NCBI RefSeq assembly: GCF_002252505.1 | Contig: NZ_NNRL01000151.1 | Coordinates: 1-64,000 of the forward strand | Source: Brucella grignonensis | GTDB taxonomy: Bacteria > Pseudomonadota > Alphaproteobacteria > Rhizobiales > Rhizobiaceae | Direction of reading: 5' to 3' | Length of the DNA: 64,000 nucleotides | In this document: in pieces, positions 17,036 to 25,443 of the stretch | Numbering within the stretch: position 1 is the stretch's first letter | How the letters are laid out: the number at the start of each line of letters is the position of its first letter | Position numbers and translations under genes: made by a program | The notes under the pieces: model-generated | The model's input: only the letters and a program-made list of their open reading frames with translations | Told to the model about the DNA's origin: nothing | The model's database searches: none

Positions 17036-18148
17036 TCAGGATAGACGGTTGCGGAACAGCCATGCAGCGAGCGGCAGGGTGACGGCCGCGACGGCGAGCA
17101 ACGGCACGAAGTTGAAAGCCACATCGGCGAAGGTCGCACCCTCAAGATAAACGCGGCGCACGAGATCGACGCCGAAGCGCAACGGATTTACATAGGTGAC
17201 GATCTGCAGGATTGCTGGCATGTTGCGCACGGGGGTCAGCAGACCGGACAACAGCATCAGCGGCATGATGAGCATGAACGTATAGAGCATAGCCTGTTGC
17301 ATCGTCAGCGACACCGCTGAGATCGACAGACCGATCCCGACGGAGGCCAGCGTGAAAAAGGCAAGCCCGAGATAGAGCAGCCACACCGATCCGTTCAACG
17401 GTATCTGGAACCAGAACAGGATGATCAGGAAGATCAGGGTCGACTGGAGGATGCCTACGAACATAGAAGGCAGCGCCTTGCCGATGAGAATCTGAAGCGG
17501 CGTGAGCGGCGTCACCAGCAACTGGTCGAACGTGCCTTGCTCGCGTTCGCGAGCAACGGAGAGCGCAGCCAGCAAGAGCGTTTGCATCATGCTGAGCGCA
17601 GCGATCAGTGCCGGCATCATGTTCCAGCGGGATTCGAGATTCGGATTGAACCAGGCGCGGCGCTCGATAGTAACCGGGGCCGAGATGCCCAGCGTTCCGT
17701 TATAAGCAGTGACGATCGAGCTGATATAAGCGGATGCGAGACTGGCGGTGGAAGAGTTGCGTCCGTCGAGGATGAGCTGCAATGGAGCCTCCTGCCCAGC
17801 GGCAAGGCGCGTCTCGAAATCGGAAGGGATACTGATCACAAGCAGCGCGTCACCACTGTCGATCTGTGCCGCGATTTGATCGGATGACGTGAGTGTTGCA
17901 GTCCGGACGAACACCCCCGTTCCATCAAGCCGTGCCAGCAACTCCTTTGATGCCGCTCCGCGACTCTGGTCGAGGACGGCATAAGGCGCATAATTGAGAT
18001 CGTAGGTCGCGCCATAGCCGAACAGAAGTGCCTGCATGATGGCTGGCATGAACAGCAGTGCCCGGGATGCAGGATCCTTGACAAGCGCCAGTATTTCCTT
18101 GCGGATCAGCGACAACATCTGGGCGATATAGACGATCGGTCTGGCCAT
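17036..18148 (-). CDS. ybhR: ABC-2 permease of a drug efflux system (YbhR-like)
   Basis: A 370-residue ABC-2 transporter permease. One N-terminal transmembrane helix (FMPAIMQALLFGYGATYDL) is followed by a large periplasmic domain (residues about 45-175) and five to six C-terminal helices, including MLIMPLMLLSGLLTPVRNMP, a hallmark of YhhJ/YbhR proteins. The REREQGTFDQLLVTPL motif between the periplasmic domain and the core is the conserved cytoplasmic coupling segment. It is the last gene of a leftward four-gene operon, four bases after the paralogous permease, and would form a heterodimeric channel with it. Confidence 0.88.
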   Translation of the reverse strand: MARPIVYIAQMLSLIRKEILALVKDPASRALLFMPAIMQALLFGYGATYDLNYAPYAVLDQSRGAASKELLARLDGTGVFVRTATLTSSDQIAAQIDSGDALLVISIPSDFETRLAAGQEAPLQLILDGRNSSTASLASAYISSIVTAYNGTLGISAPVTIERRAWFNPNLESRWNMMPALIAALSMMQTLLLAALSVAREREQGTFDQLLVTPLTPLQILIGKALPSMFVGILQSTLIFLIILFWFQIPLNGSVWLLYLGLAFFTLASVGIGLSISAVSLTMQQAMLYTFMLIMPLMLLSGLLTPVRNMPAILQIVTYVNPLRFGVDLVRRVYLEGATFADVAFNFVPLLAVAAVTLPLAAWLFRNRLS

Positions 18149-18152
18149 TATG

Positions 18153-19283
18153 TCAGTCCAGGTTCTTGGCGAGTGATCGGCGCGTCAGCACGATCAGCAC
18201 AATTGCGTAGAGCGCTAGGATGGCGCAGCTTTTCAGGATGTCCGGCCAATAGTCACCGGCCATGAACAGTGTTTTGATCAGTCCCATGAAGTGGGTCGCC
18301 GGCAGGAGCTGACTGATGACCTGGATAACCACTGGCATGTTGCGCAGGTCGAAGACAAAGCCCGACAGCATCATGGCGGGCATAAAACTTGCCAGCAGTG
18401 CCATCTGGCTGGCGGCGAACTGGTTGCGGGTGACCGCCGAGATGTAGAGGCCCAATGCCAGCGATACCAGCAGGTACAGAAGCGACGAGATGACGATGAC
18501 CCAGAGCGAGCCGCGCATCGGCACCTGGAAGAGATATTTCGCGGCGAGCAGGCACATGATGAGATCGATGCCGCCAATGACGATATAGGGTGCGAGCTTC
18601 GACAGCACGAGCTCCAGCGGCCTGACTGGCGTGACGAAGAGCGATTCCAGCGTGCCGCGCTCCCACTCGCGCGCGACGAGCAGCGAAGTGAGAAATGCGC
18701 CGATCAGCGTCATGACCAGCACGATCAATCCCGGCACCAAATACCAGGTGCTCTCTCCGGCCTCATTGAACCACATGCGCTGCACGATGGTGATGCTGGC
18801 AGTGCTGGCAGACTTATTGCCGGCGCGGTCGGCCTGCTGCTGTATCGGAACAGCGAGAGCACCGCCGACATAGCCCTCGATGGCTGAAGCAGTGCTGGAA
18901 TCGACGCCGTTGAGCAGAAGCTGCAACTGTCCTTCGCCAGCGGCAAGATTTCGGGAGAAATCACCCGGCACGCGCAGGATGGCGTCAGTCTCGCCAGCGC
19001 GGATCATTTTCTCGGCCTCGGCCATCGAGGTTGTCCAGGTTGGCGCCAGATAAGGAGAACCTCGCAGTCCCGCCACAATGTTGCGCGCTGTCGGAGAGCT
19101 GTCTTCCAGCACAACTGTCACGCGGGCGTTTTTCACGTCGAAGGAAAGGCCATAGCCAAATAGCAGGACGAGGACCACTGGCAGAAGCAACCCAACGACC
19201 AGATTGCTGCGATCACGCAGCATCTGCCGGGTTTCCTTGCGCGTCAGCGCGATGAGACGGGGAATGAAGCCGGAAGCGCTCAT
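18153..19283 (-). CDS. ybhS: ABC-2 permease of a drug efflux system (YbhS-like)
   Basis: A 376-residue ABC-2 permease, homologous in layout to the next gene: N-terminal RKETRQMLRDRSNLVVGLLLP, a large periplasmic loop, then the coupling motif REWERGTLESLFVTPV and five or six helices with MMLSGFVFDLRNMP. It starts with an ATGA overlap on the fused ATPase gene and is followed after four bases by the second permease. Together with the HlyD-type protein and ATPase it forms a YbhGFSR-type exporter, linked in E. coli to tolerance of chloramphenicol and cefoperazone; the substrate here is unknown. Confidence 0.88.
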   Translation of the reverse strand: MSASGFIPRLIALTRKETRQMLRDRSNLVVGLLLPVVLVLLFGYGLSFDVKNARVTVVLEDSSPTARNIVAGLRGSPYLAPTWTTSMAEAEKMIRAGETDAILRVPGDFSRNLAAGEGQLQLLLNGVDSSTASAIEGYVGGALAVPIQQQADRAGNKSASTASITIVQRMWFNEAGESTWYLVPGLIVLVMTLIGAFLTSLLVAREWERGTLESLFVTPVRPLELVLSKLAPYIVIGGIDLIMCLLAAKYLFQVPMRGSLWVIVISSLLYLLVSLALGLYISAVTRNQFAASQMALLASFMPAMMLSGFVFDLRNMPVVIQVISQLLPATHFMGLIKTLFMAGDYWPDILKSCAILALYAIVLIVLTRRSLAKNLD

Positions 19284-21052
19284 GCGGCAGCCTGCTTCTG
19301 GTCGCGTGCAGCGCGGCCCTGTTCGACGATGGCGATAAAGGCGCTATTCATATCCGCCTTTTCATCTCCGGCCTGTTTCCTGACCTCTCTCGGCGTGCCA
19401 AGCGCCAGCATCTCGCCCGCGTCCTGGATAGCGATGCGGTCGCAATATTCGGCTTCTTCCATGAAGTGGGTTGTGATGATGATCGTTACACCGCCTTTGG
19501 CAAGCGAGGTAATGGTGCGCCAGAAAGCGCGGCGGGCGAGCGGGTCAATGCCGCTCGTCGGCTCGTCGAGGAAGAGAATATCCGGCTCATGCAGGAGCCC
19601 GGTCGCCATGGCAAGCCGCTGTTTGTAGCCCGCCGGAAGGATGCCGCTCTGTGCGGCGGGATCCAGATCGAACTGTTCCAGTGAGGCGGCGATGCGACTA
19701 CGCAGTGCCTTGCCCAACAAACCATAGGCTCCACCAAAAAACTCAAGGTTCTCCCGAACGGAGAGGTTACCGTAGAGTGCGAATTTCTGAGACACATAAC
19801 CGATACGGCCACGCGCTTCGGCGCGAGCGGTGCGCAGATTGAGTCCCGCCACCTCCAGATGGCCGCTCGTGGCTGGCAAGAGCCCACACAGCATGCGGAA
19901 GGTTGTCGTCTTGCCCGCTCCATTGGGGCCGAGCAGTCCGAAGATCTCGCCTTGGGTAACATCAAAGGAGGTACTGGCCACGGCAGTGAAATCGCCGAAC
20001 TTGCGCACGAGATCGCGCACGATAATGACAGGCTTGTCCCCGTCGCGCTGCCGATGCTTCTCTGTGACGGCTTCGGTTACTGACTTCACTGCTGCCTCAC
20101 CCTCTTCATGTTCGTGCTGGCGCAACATCATCATGAACGCGTCTTCCAGCTCTTCCTCGCGCTGCTCAACAGAAGCGTCGTGCAAAAGCTCCTTGAGCCG
20201 TGCCTCATCGGCCTCTTTTTGGCGGATGAAACTGACATTACCGCCCTTTGGCACGGCATCGATGATAAGGCCGGGTGCGTCGATCAACCGGGCCTGAAGC
20301 TCGCGCGCCGGCATTCCATCAAGTGGAACGGCAGTGAAGGTCAAGCCCCTGGCCCGACTTTGCAGGCTGGCAGGCGGGCCTTCCGCCAGCAGTTTGCCCT
20401 TGTTCATAACGAAGACCTGCGCACAGCGCTCGGCCTCGTCCATATAAGCCGTACTGATGATCACACTAAGCTTTTCATCATCGACGAGTTGCTGAACGAT
20501 TTTCCACAAGTCGCGCCGCGACAGAGGATCAACGCCGACGCTTGGCTCATCCAGAAGCAACAGATCAGGAGAACGGACCAGCGTGCAGGCAAGCCCCAGC
20601 TTCTGCTTCATGCCGCCCGACAGCTTCCCGGCAGGACGTTCAGTGAAACGCGCCATATCGGTCATCTCCAGCATACGGGTAAAGCGCTCCTTGCGTTCCT
20701 CCTGCGGAACACCATGCAGGTCGGCATAGAGGTCAAGATTTTCCTGCACGCTCAGATCATCGTAGAGACCGAAGCGCTGCGGCATGTAGCTGATGCGGTC
20801 CTGCACCGATTGCGGATCAGCGGCAACGTCGATGCCGAGCACGGAAAGCGAACCGGCATTCGGCTTCAGCAATCCGGCGATCATGCGCATCAGTGTTGTC
20901 TTGCCCGCGCCATCAGGTCCGACAAGCGCGGTCAGTTCGCCAGCGCGCATCGTGATCGAGATGTCGTCGACGGCCGCAAAGCTGTTACCATCGGGGCCTT
21001 CGAAAGACTTGCGCAAATCTTTGGCGACGACTGTCGCTTCGGCAACATTCAT
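19280..21052 (-). CDS. ybhF: fused double ATP-binding subunit of drug efflux ABC system (YbhF-like)
   Basis: A 590-residue protein with two complete ABC domains in tandem. First: Walker A GPDGAGKTT (about residues 44-52), signature LSGGMKQKLGLA, Walker B LLLLDEPSVGVDP. Second, after an acidic linker near 300-335: Walker A GPNGAGKTT, an altered signature LPAGYKQRLAMA, Walker B ILFLDEPTSGIDP and the H-loop TTHFMEEAEYCDR. Length, domain order and the GPDGAGKT variant match YbhF. It overlaps the HlyD-type gene upstream and the permease downstream by ATGA, so expression is translationally coupled. Confidence 0.92.
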   Translation of the reverse strand: MNVAEATVVAKDLRKSFEGPDGNSFAAVDDISITMRAGELTALVGPDGAGKTTLMRMIAGLLKPNAGSLSVLGIDVAADPQSVQDRISYMPQRFGLYDDLSVQENLDLYADLHGVPQEERKERFTRMLEMTDMARFTERPAGKLSGGMKQKLGLACTLVRSPDLLLLDEPSVGVDPLSRRDLWKIVQQLVDDEKLSVIISTAYMDEAERCAQVFVMNKGKLLAEGPPASLQSRARGLTFTAVPLDGMPARELQARLIDAPGLIIDAVPKGGNVSFIRQKEADEARLKELLHDASVEQREEELEDAFMMMLRQHEHEEGEAAVKSVTEAVTEKHRQRDGDKPVIIVRDLVRKFGDFTAVASTSFDVTQGEIFGLLGPNGAGKTTTFRMLCGLLPATSGHLEVAGLNLRTARAEARGRIGYVSQKFALYGNLSVRENLEFFGGAYGLLGKALRSRIAASLEQFDLDPAAQSGILPAGYKQRLAMATGLLHEPDILFLDEPTSGIDPLARRAFWRTITSLAKGGVTIIITTHFMEEAEYCDRIAIQDAGEMLALGTPREVRKQAGDEKADMNSAFIAIVEQGRAARDQKQAAA

Positions 21053-22038
21053 TGCGCTGTTCCGGCTGAGAGGTGGACGGTGACAGGCTGGCCGAGGCGA
21101 AGCACGTCACCAGCATCCTCAACGACGACACGGACTTCGTAGACGAGGCTGGTCCGCAGCTCTTCCGTCTGCACCGATTTCGGCGTGAATTCAGCCACCG
21201 AGGAGATGTAGCCCACCTTGCCGACGATGGGCTGGTCAGGATGACTGTCAGTGACGATCTGCGCCGCCATGCCGGGCCTGATCTTGCCGAGGTCCGGTTC
21301 GCTTACGTAGACACGGATCCATTTGGGCTCTGTCAATGCCAGCGCGAAAATGGCCGACGATGACGTGACCATGTCACCCGGCTCGCGCAGTCGGGAACGC
21401 ACGACAGCATCCACAGGAGCCTTAAGCTGACCCTGATTGATTTGGTGACGTAACAGGGCGAGATTGGCTTCCGATGCAGCAAGTTGCGCCTCGGCACTGG
21501 CGATATCCTCCGCACGCGCTCCCACTTCCGCAAGCTGCAAGGCAGCGCGTAGTTGTTCCACCTGGGCTTGTGCGGCGGCTGCTTCGGATTGCGCCTGATC
21601 GACAGCCTGTACGCTGGACGTGCCACTGCTGCGAAGACGGGTAACGCGAGAAAGGCTCTGCTCCGCCAGAGCGGCCGATGCTTCCGCTGAAGCAAGCTGG
21701 GCTTTCGCCTGTGTGATTTCCTCCGGTCGCGAGCCATTGCGAAGCTTCAGCAGCGCCTGCTTCTGCACATCAACCTGCGCCTCAGCCTGTCGTGCTTGCA
21801 GCTCCAGCGTGCTTGTATCCAACAGGCCTATGACCTGTCCGGCCTTGACGCTGTCGCCCTCTTCGGCACGTAATTCGGCGACCCGACCACTGCCGTCGAA
21901 GGCAAGTGACACCTGTCGGATGTCGACATTACCATGCAGCGCCAGTTCACCGGCCTCACCGGCATTGCGCTGGCTCCACCAGAACCAGCCAGCGGCAATA
22001 ATAGCAATCAACAGGAGGGGGATCAGGATTTTCTTCAT
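21049..22038 (-). CDS. ybhG: HlyD-family periplasmic adaptor (YbhG-like)
   Basis: A 329-residue membrane-fusion protein. An N-terminal anchor (MKKILIPLLLIAIIAAGWFWW) is followed by the biotinyl-lipoyl half-motif GRVAELRAEEGDSVKAGQVIGLLD, a long coiled coil rich in Ala/Gln/Glu (about residues 75-200), the second lipoyl half (LKAPVDAVVRSRL) and a beta-barrel. I start at ATG 22038 because the helix begins there; longer frames add only a polar lead. It is the first gene of the efflux operon and would link the two permeases to an outer-membrane TolC. No TolC gene is nearby. Confidence 0.88.
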   Translation of the reverse strand: MKKILIPLLLIAIIAAGWFWWSQRNAGEAGELALHGNVDIRQVSLAFDGSGRVAELRAEEGDSVKAGQVIGLLDTSTLELQARQAEAQVDVQKQALLKLRNGSRPEEITQAKAQLASAEASAALAEQSLSRVTRLRSSGTSSVQAVDQAQSEAAAAQAQVEQLRAALQLAEVGARAEDIASAEAQLAASEANLALLRHQINQGQLKAPVDAVVRSRLREPGDMVTSSSAIFALALTEPKWIRVYVSEPDLGKIRPGMAAQIVTDSHPDQPIVGKVGYISSVAEFTPKSVQTEELRTSLVYEVRVVVEDAGDVLRLGQPVTVHLSAGTAQ

Positions 22039-22209
22039 TCGGACAGGCTCTCGGGACATGTGCGCCCAGCGCATTAACCCGGGCGATTATTAAATTTAAA
22101 TTGAATTTAGCAATTTGAAGGGCTATTGTCGAGTCCTCTGTGTAATACCAAGGCGCCAAGATGCTGACGCATCACGCCTTGACAAAGTTCAAGCGCCACT
22201 CGGGCTTAA

Positions 22210-22244
22210 CCAAAGTCCAATGAGTTTCACTCAATGAACTTTGG
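22210..22244. promoter_or_regulatory. 35-bp inverted repeat, candidate operator
   Basis: CCAAAGT (22210-22216) and ACTTTGG (22238-22244) flank an inner inverted pair TGAG (22221-22224) and CTCA (22230-22233). It lies between the leftward efflux operon and the rightward hydrolase gene, upstream of both. A likely ligand is the TetR-family protein encoded at 23619, but no direct evidence links them. Confidence 0.45.
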
Positions 22245-22315
22245 TGTAAGGAACTGGATCATTGATATCTGCGTGTCGGCAAATAAAAGAAAATATGTCG
22301 TATAAAAGAGGCAAT

Positions 22316-23458
22316 ATGCCGTGGCGCGTCTTTACCCCGCGTTCCAGCAAATCCTGTCGCAAATGGACGATCCTGTTCCTTATGATGGCACTCGCCGGAT
22401 GCGCTGCTCGGCCTGGTCCTCAGACACTCGATCCTGTCGCAAGCAATCCACAGGGGATCAAAAGCATTATAATTTTTGCCGCAACCGACCGATCTCCGAC
22501 AGAGGCGAAGCCATCTGTCCTCGGTGATGGGCGCGGAAACCTCACCTATGAACAGTTTACGATGCAGCCGGTTGGGATGGCGACTCGTGGCAAGGAAGAT
22601 GCCACGGCCCTTTCTCGCGAGAGTGATCCGTCAAAAGATTTTATCACGACGGGGCGGCGACAGCTCGATAAAGCGTCCTTCGAACAGTCTATCGACCGCA
22701 TGCGTAAAGCCGATGAGATGATCGCCGTGTTCGTCCACGGCTACAACACCAGCTATCAGGAAGCGGTGTTCAGGCTCGCTCAGTTGAGCACCGACGCGCG
22801 GGTTGTACCCGTCCTCTTCTCATGGCCTTCGATGGCCGATTTCCGTGGCTATGTCGCTGATCGGGATGCGACGACCTATGCACGCGACGATCTCGTTCGC
22901 CTGCTGATCATGCTGAGTCGGTCGCGTCCGAGCGGCCGAATCGCCGTTGTCGGTCACAGCATGGGCGGATGGCTGGTGATGGAGGCGCTTCGGCAGCTTC
23001 GTCTGGAAGGTCGCGATGACGTTATCGCCCGCCTTCAGGTTGGGCTGGCTTCACCTGACATCGACATCGATGTCTTCCGCAGGCAGGCGGCTGTTGTCGG
23101 CCGGTTGTCGCCGCCGCTGACCGTGCTGATTTCGAAGGACGACCGGGCTCTTGCAGTGTCGAGCCGGTTGGCCGGCGGTAAACCGCGCCTTGGTCTGGCC
23201 AGCGGTGATGACCCGCAAATACAGGAGATCGCTCACCAGAGCGGTGCGCAGATCATCGATATCTCGACCTTACCCGCCGGCGACGTCTTCAATCATGATC
23301 GTTTCGTCGTGTTCGCATCACGCTATGCCGCAGCCGCACAAAGAGATGGATCGGTTGGCGGCGCTCGACAAGCCGGCGTTTTTTTGCTCGACACCACCGG
23401 GCGCATCCTGTCATTGCCGTTTGAAGGAACAGCCAGAATTATTGCCGGATCGCAATAA
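22316..23458 (+). CDS. alpha/beta hydrolase of the DUF900 family, lipoprotein
   Basis: A 380-residue protein. ATG 22316 is preferred because AGAGG precedes it by four bases. The N-terminus has a basic stretch and a hydrophobic segment ending in a lipobox (MMALAGC, Cys32). The mature part is a DUF900-type alpha/beta hydrolase: oxyanion region FVHGYNTSYQEAVFRLAQL, nucleophile elbow VGHSMGGW with the Ser, and a late HDRFVVF that supplies the catalytic His. The substrate is unknown; relatives are found in many Hyphomicrobiales. It is divergent from the efflux operon and followed by a dispersed repeat and the TetR gene. Confidence 0.85.
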   Translation: MPWRVFTPRSSKSCRKWTILFLMMALAGCAARPGPQTLDPVASNPQGIKSIIIFAATDRSPTEAKPSVLGDGRGNLTYEQFTMQPVGMATRGKEDATALSRESDPSKDFITTGRRQLDKASFEQSIDRMRKADEMIAVFVHGYNTSYQEAVFRLAQLSTDARVVPVLFSWPSMADFRGYVADRDATTYARDDLVRLLIMLSRSRPSGRIAVVGHSMGGWLVMEALRQLRLEGRDDVIARLQVGLASPDIDIDVFRRQAAVVGRLSPPLTVLISKDDRALAVSSRLAGGKPRLGLASGDDPQIQEIAHQSGAQIIDISTLPAGDVFNHDRFVVFASRYAAAAQRDGSVGGARQAGVFLLDTTGRILSLPFEGTARIIAGSQ

Positions 23459-23475
23459 CGGAACGGCCGCAACAC

Positions 23476-23581
23476 TAGAGCATTTCCAGCAAAAGTGCGA
23501 AGCGGTTTTGTGTCGGATAATGCGAAAAAACAAAGAGATAGAGCATTTCCAATGATTCAATCAAAACAGGAAATGCTCTAG
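23476..23581. repeat. dispersed AGAGC palindromic repeat
   Basis: Full-length copy: CTAGAGCATTTCCAGC at the left, AAAGTGCGAAGCGG core, an inner AGAGATAGAGCATTTCC, and AGGAAATGCTCTAG at the right. It lies between the hydrolase and TetR genes. Confidence 0.85.
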
Positions 23582-23618
23582 AAGAAAACTGAACGACCTC
23601 AATGATCGAGTTGACGTT

Positions 23619-24275
23619 ATGAGAAAAAGACAACGCACGCAACGCGCCGATGGCGGCGTGACCTACAACCGCATCCTGGAGGTAGCCGGCGAACTGTTCG
23701 CGTCGTCCGGCTTCGCCGAAACAACGAACAAGATGATCGCAGCGCGTGCAGAGGTGGATCTGGCTTCGATCAACTATCATTTTAAAAGCCGCGACGGACT
23801 TTATCAGGCCGTACTGATGGAAGCGCATCATCGGCTTGTGAGCGTCGACAGTCTTGAACAACTCGCTTTAACCAATCTATCGGCCCACGAGAAGCTGAGA
23901 AAACTGATCGAAGGTCTGGTGGCGAGTGCACTCGTCGACCAAGGTTGGCACGCTACGGTCCTCAGTCGTGAGATTCTCTCTCCAACATCCCATTTACAGT
24001 CACTCCAGAAAACGGTCATTCCGGAGAAGCTGCCTTTCGTTTTATCAATCCTCAGCGAAATTACCGCAGTCCCTGCGGGAGATCCTGCCCTGCTTCGCTG
24101 TCTGGTCAGCGTCATGGCTCCCTGCGCAGTGCTTCTCGTCATCGGACCACGCGTCACCCCCTTCGCAGATGAGATCCATCGCATGTCGCGTGAAGATCTT
24201 GTCGAACATCTCTACCGTTTCGCTATTGGGGGGCTTGAGGCGGTCGCACAGGCTCCGTCGCAAAAACCGCATTGA
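23619..24275 (+). CDS. TetR-family repressor (CecR-like)
   Basis: A 218-residue regulator. The N-terminal HTH spans residues 15-60 (YNRILEVAGELFASSGFAETTNKMIAARAEVDLASINYHFKSRDGLY read in two pieces), and the remainder is a helical ligand-binding domain with a C-terminal pattern like CecR/YbiH (DUF1956). In E. coli CecR is encoded beside ybhGFSR and represses it, so this protein probably regulates the efflux operon at 17036-22038, although it lies beyond the intervening hydrolase. No strong ribosome site is visible before ATG 23619. It is convergent with the phosphopantetheinyl transferase gene, two bases apart. Confidence 0.82.
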   Translation: MRKRQRTQRADGGVTYNRILEVAGELFASSGFAETTNKMIAARAEVDLASINYHFKSRDGLYQAVLMEAHHRLVSVDSLEQLALTNLSAHEKLRKLIEGLVASALVDQGWHATVLSREILSPTSHLQSLQKTVIPEKLPFVLSILSEITAVPAGDPALLRCLVSVMAPCAVLLVIGPRVTPFADEIHRMSREDLVEHLYRFAIGGLEAVAQAPSQKPH

Positions 24276-24277
24276 CG

Positions 24278-24967
24278 TCAGAGAGAGCCGCCGACTTTCA
24301 GCGACGCGTTTGGAATGAACGCCAGGACAATGATTCTGGGCAACGTGCAAAAGACGAGCTGCGCCCGTCTGCCCGTCGTTGTTGTTGCTTGATGTGTTGT
24401 TAGATCAACACTGATGTCGTCGTAGTTCAAAATCACCCGATCAAGCGGATAGACAGCTTTATAGACGGCCTCCTTCGCACAAAAAAGGACACGATCAGAG
24501 ATGCCTGAGGCATGTTCATTTCCTGTCTTGTCTGTGGGAATCCTTACAAGAGATTGAATATCTACAGGAAGAGGGGTTGCAGGTTCGACATCAATGCCCA
24601 GCCCTTGGAAATCTACCGCGTTTCCCACGGCAGCAACAGCAACTTCATCATCATGGGCGAGCGATCCGACAATACCCTCGGGCCAAATGGGCTCTCCAGT
24701 GAGCGCACGCAAAATCCGGAATTCGTTTATGTCCCGCTCCCCAAGCAACCCGCGCGCAATATAGCGAACCGCGCCGCTTGCTTTGAGCCGCTTGAGATAG
24801 CTGGTCTGAATTGATTGCCTTTCCTCTGCAAGAAGGAGGGTTTCGTCTCCGCTTTGAATAGTGCGACAGCCGGTCGATATTCCGTGTGGCACAACAGCCG
24901 CCAACGCTTCCGCTAATGCCCCATCCGCACGAGGCAAACTCCAGCCATCAACAGAAGAGCACGACAT
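24278..24967 (-). CDS. 4'-phosphopantetheinyl transferase (EntD type)
   Basis: A 229-residue enzyme that attaches phosphopantetheine from CoA to carrier-protein serines. The EntD/Sfp features are present: GSLAHDDEVAVAAVG, the metal-binding LGIDVEP (Asp and Glu), and FCAKEAVYKA with the catalytic Glu and Lys. It is third in a leftward operon behind the Pls-type synthetase and GNAT gene. The obvious partner is the single carrier domain of that synthetase (Ser601), which needs this modification to work. Confidence 0.92.
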   Translation of the reverse strand: MSCSSVDGWSLPRADGALAEALAAVVPHGISTGCRTIQSGDETLLLAEERQSIQTSYLKRLKASGAVRYIARGLLGERDINEFRILRALTGEPIWPEGIVGSLAHDDEVAVAAVGNAVDFQGLGIDVEPATPLPVDIQSLVRIPTDKTGNEHASGISDRVLFCAKEAVYKAVYPLDRVILNYDDISVDLTTHQATTTTGRRAQLVFCTLPRIIVLAFIPNASLKVGGSL

Positions 24968-24975
24968 AGGTCAGA

Positions 24976-25443
24976 TTACCCTTCGAGGGTAAGATGTGCG
25001 ATCATCTCACCGTCTTCATCAAGTCCATCTTCCACAAACCCTGCTTTCGCATAAAGTTGTTGGGCAGCTAAATTTTCCGGTTCATAGCAGATGGAAATCT
25101 GGCGGACCCGATCAAGCATTCTGATCTCTGCAAGCACTGCCTGCAACGCCGCCTTACCATAGCCCCGTCCCTGAAAAGACCTGTCGATCATGAAGCGGTA
25201 AAGCTGGGCTATCCCGGCTTCACTGGTGGCATCATACATGAGAAAGCCGACAAGTGTTCCAGCAGCGAAAACCGCTCGCGGCCTGGCATTCGCGTCCTCA
25301 TCGGCTTCAAGCAGCGAATCCGTGTTACTTGCGACCAAATTCGTTTGATCAGAGGCAAGTTCCAACGCCTCCACCTGCGACCGGAGTTCCCCAGTCACAG
25401 GCAGAAGTTCGACCTTGATCGTTTCAGGAGGAAGCGTCTTCAA
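24976..25443 (-). CDS. GNAT-family N-acetyltransferase
   Basis: A 155-residue GNAT acetyltransferase. The acetyl-CoA motif A is clear (FMIDRSFQGRGYGKAALQAVL), followed by the NLAAQQLYAKAGFVEDG motif B. Predicted cytosolic. The gene overlaps the stop of the Pls-type synthetase by ATGA and is followed eight bases later by the phosphopantetheinyl transferase. Context suggests it acetylates an amine of the synthetase product or provides self-protection from it; the acceptor cannot be read from sequence. Confidence 0.88.
   Translation of the reverse strand: MKTLPPETIKVELLPVTGELRSQVEALELASDQTNLVASNTDSLLEADEDANARPRAVFAAGTLVGFLMYDATSEAGIAQLYRFMIDRSFQGRGYGKAALQAVLAEIRMLDRVRQISICYEPENLAAQQLYAKAGFVEDGLDEDGEMIAHLTLEG

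Noticed and set aside
20108..21142. 344-codon + strand frame opposite the YbhF-like gene
   Set aside because: Opposite two ABC domains with intact motifs; no domain of its own.
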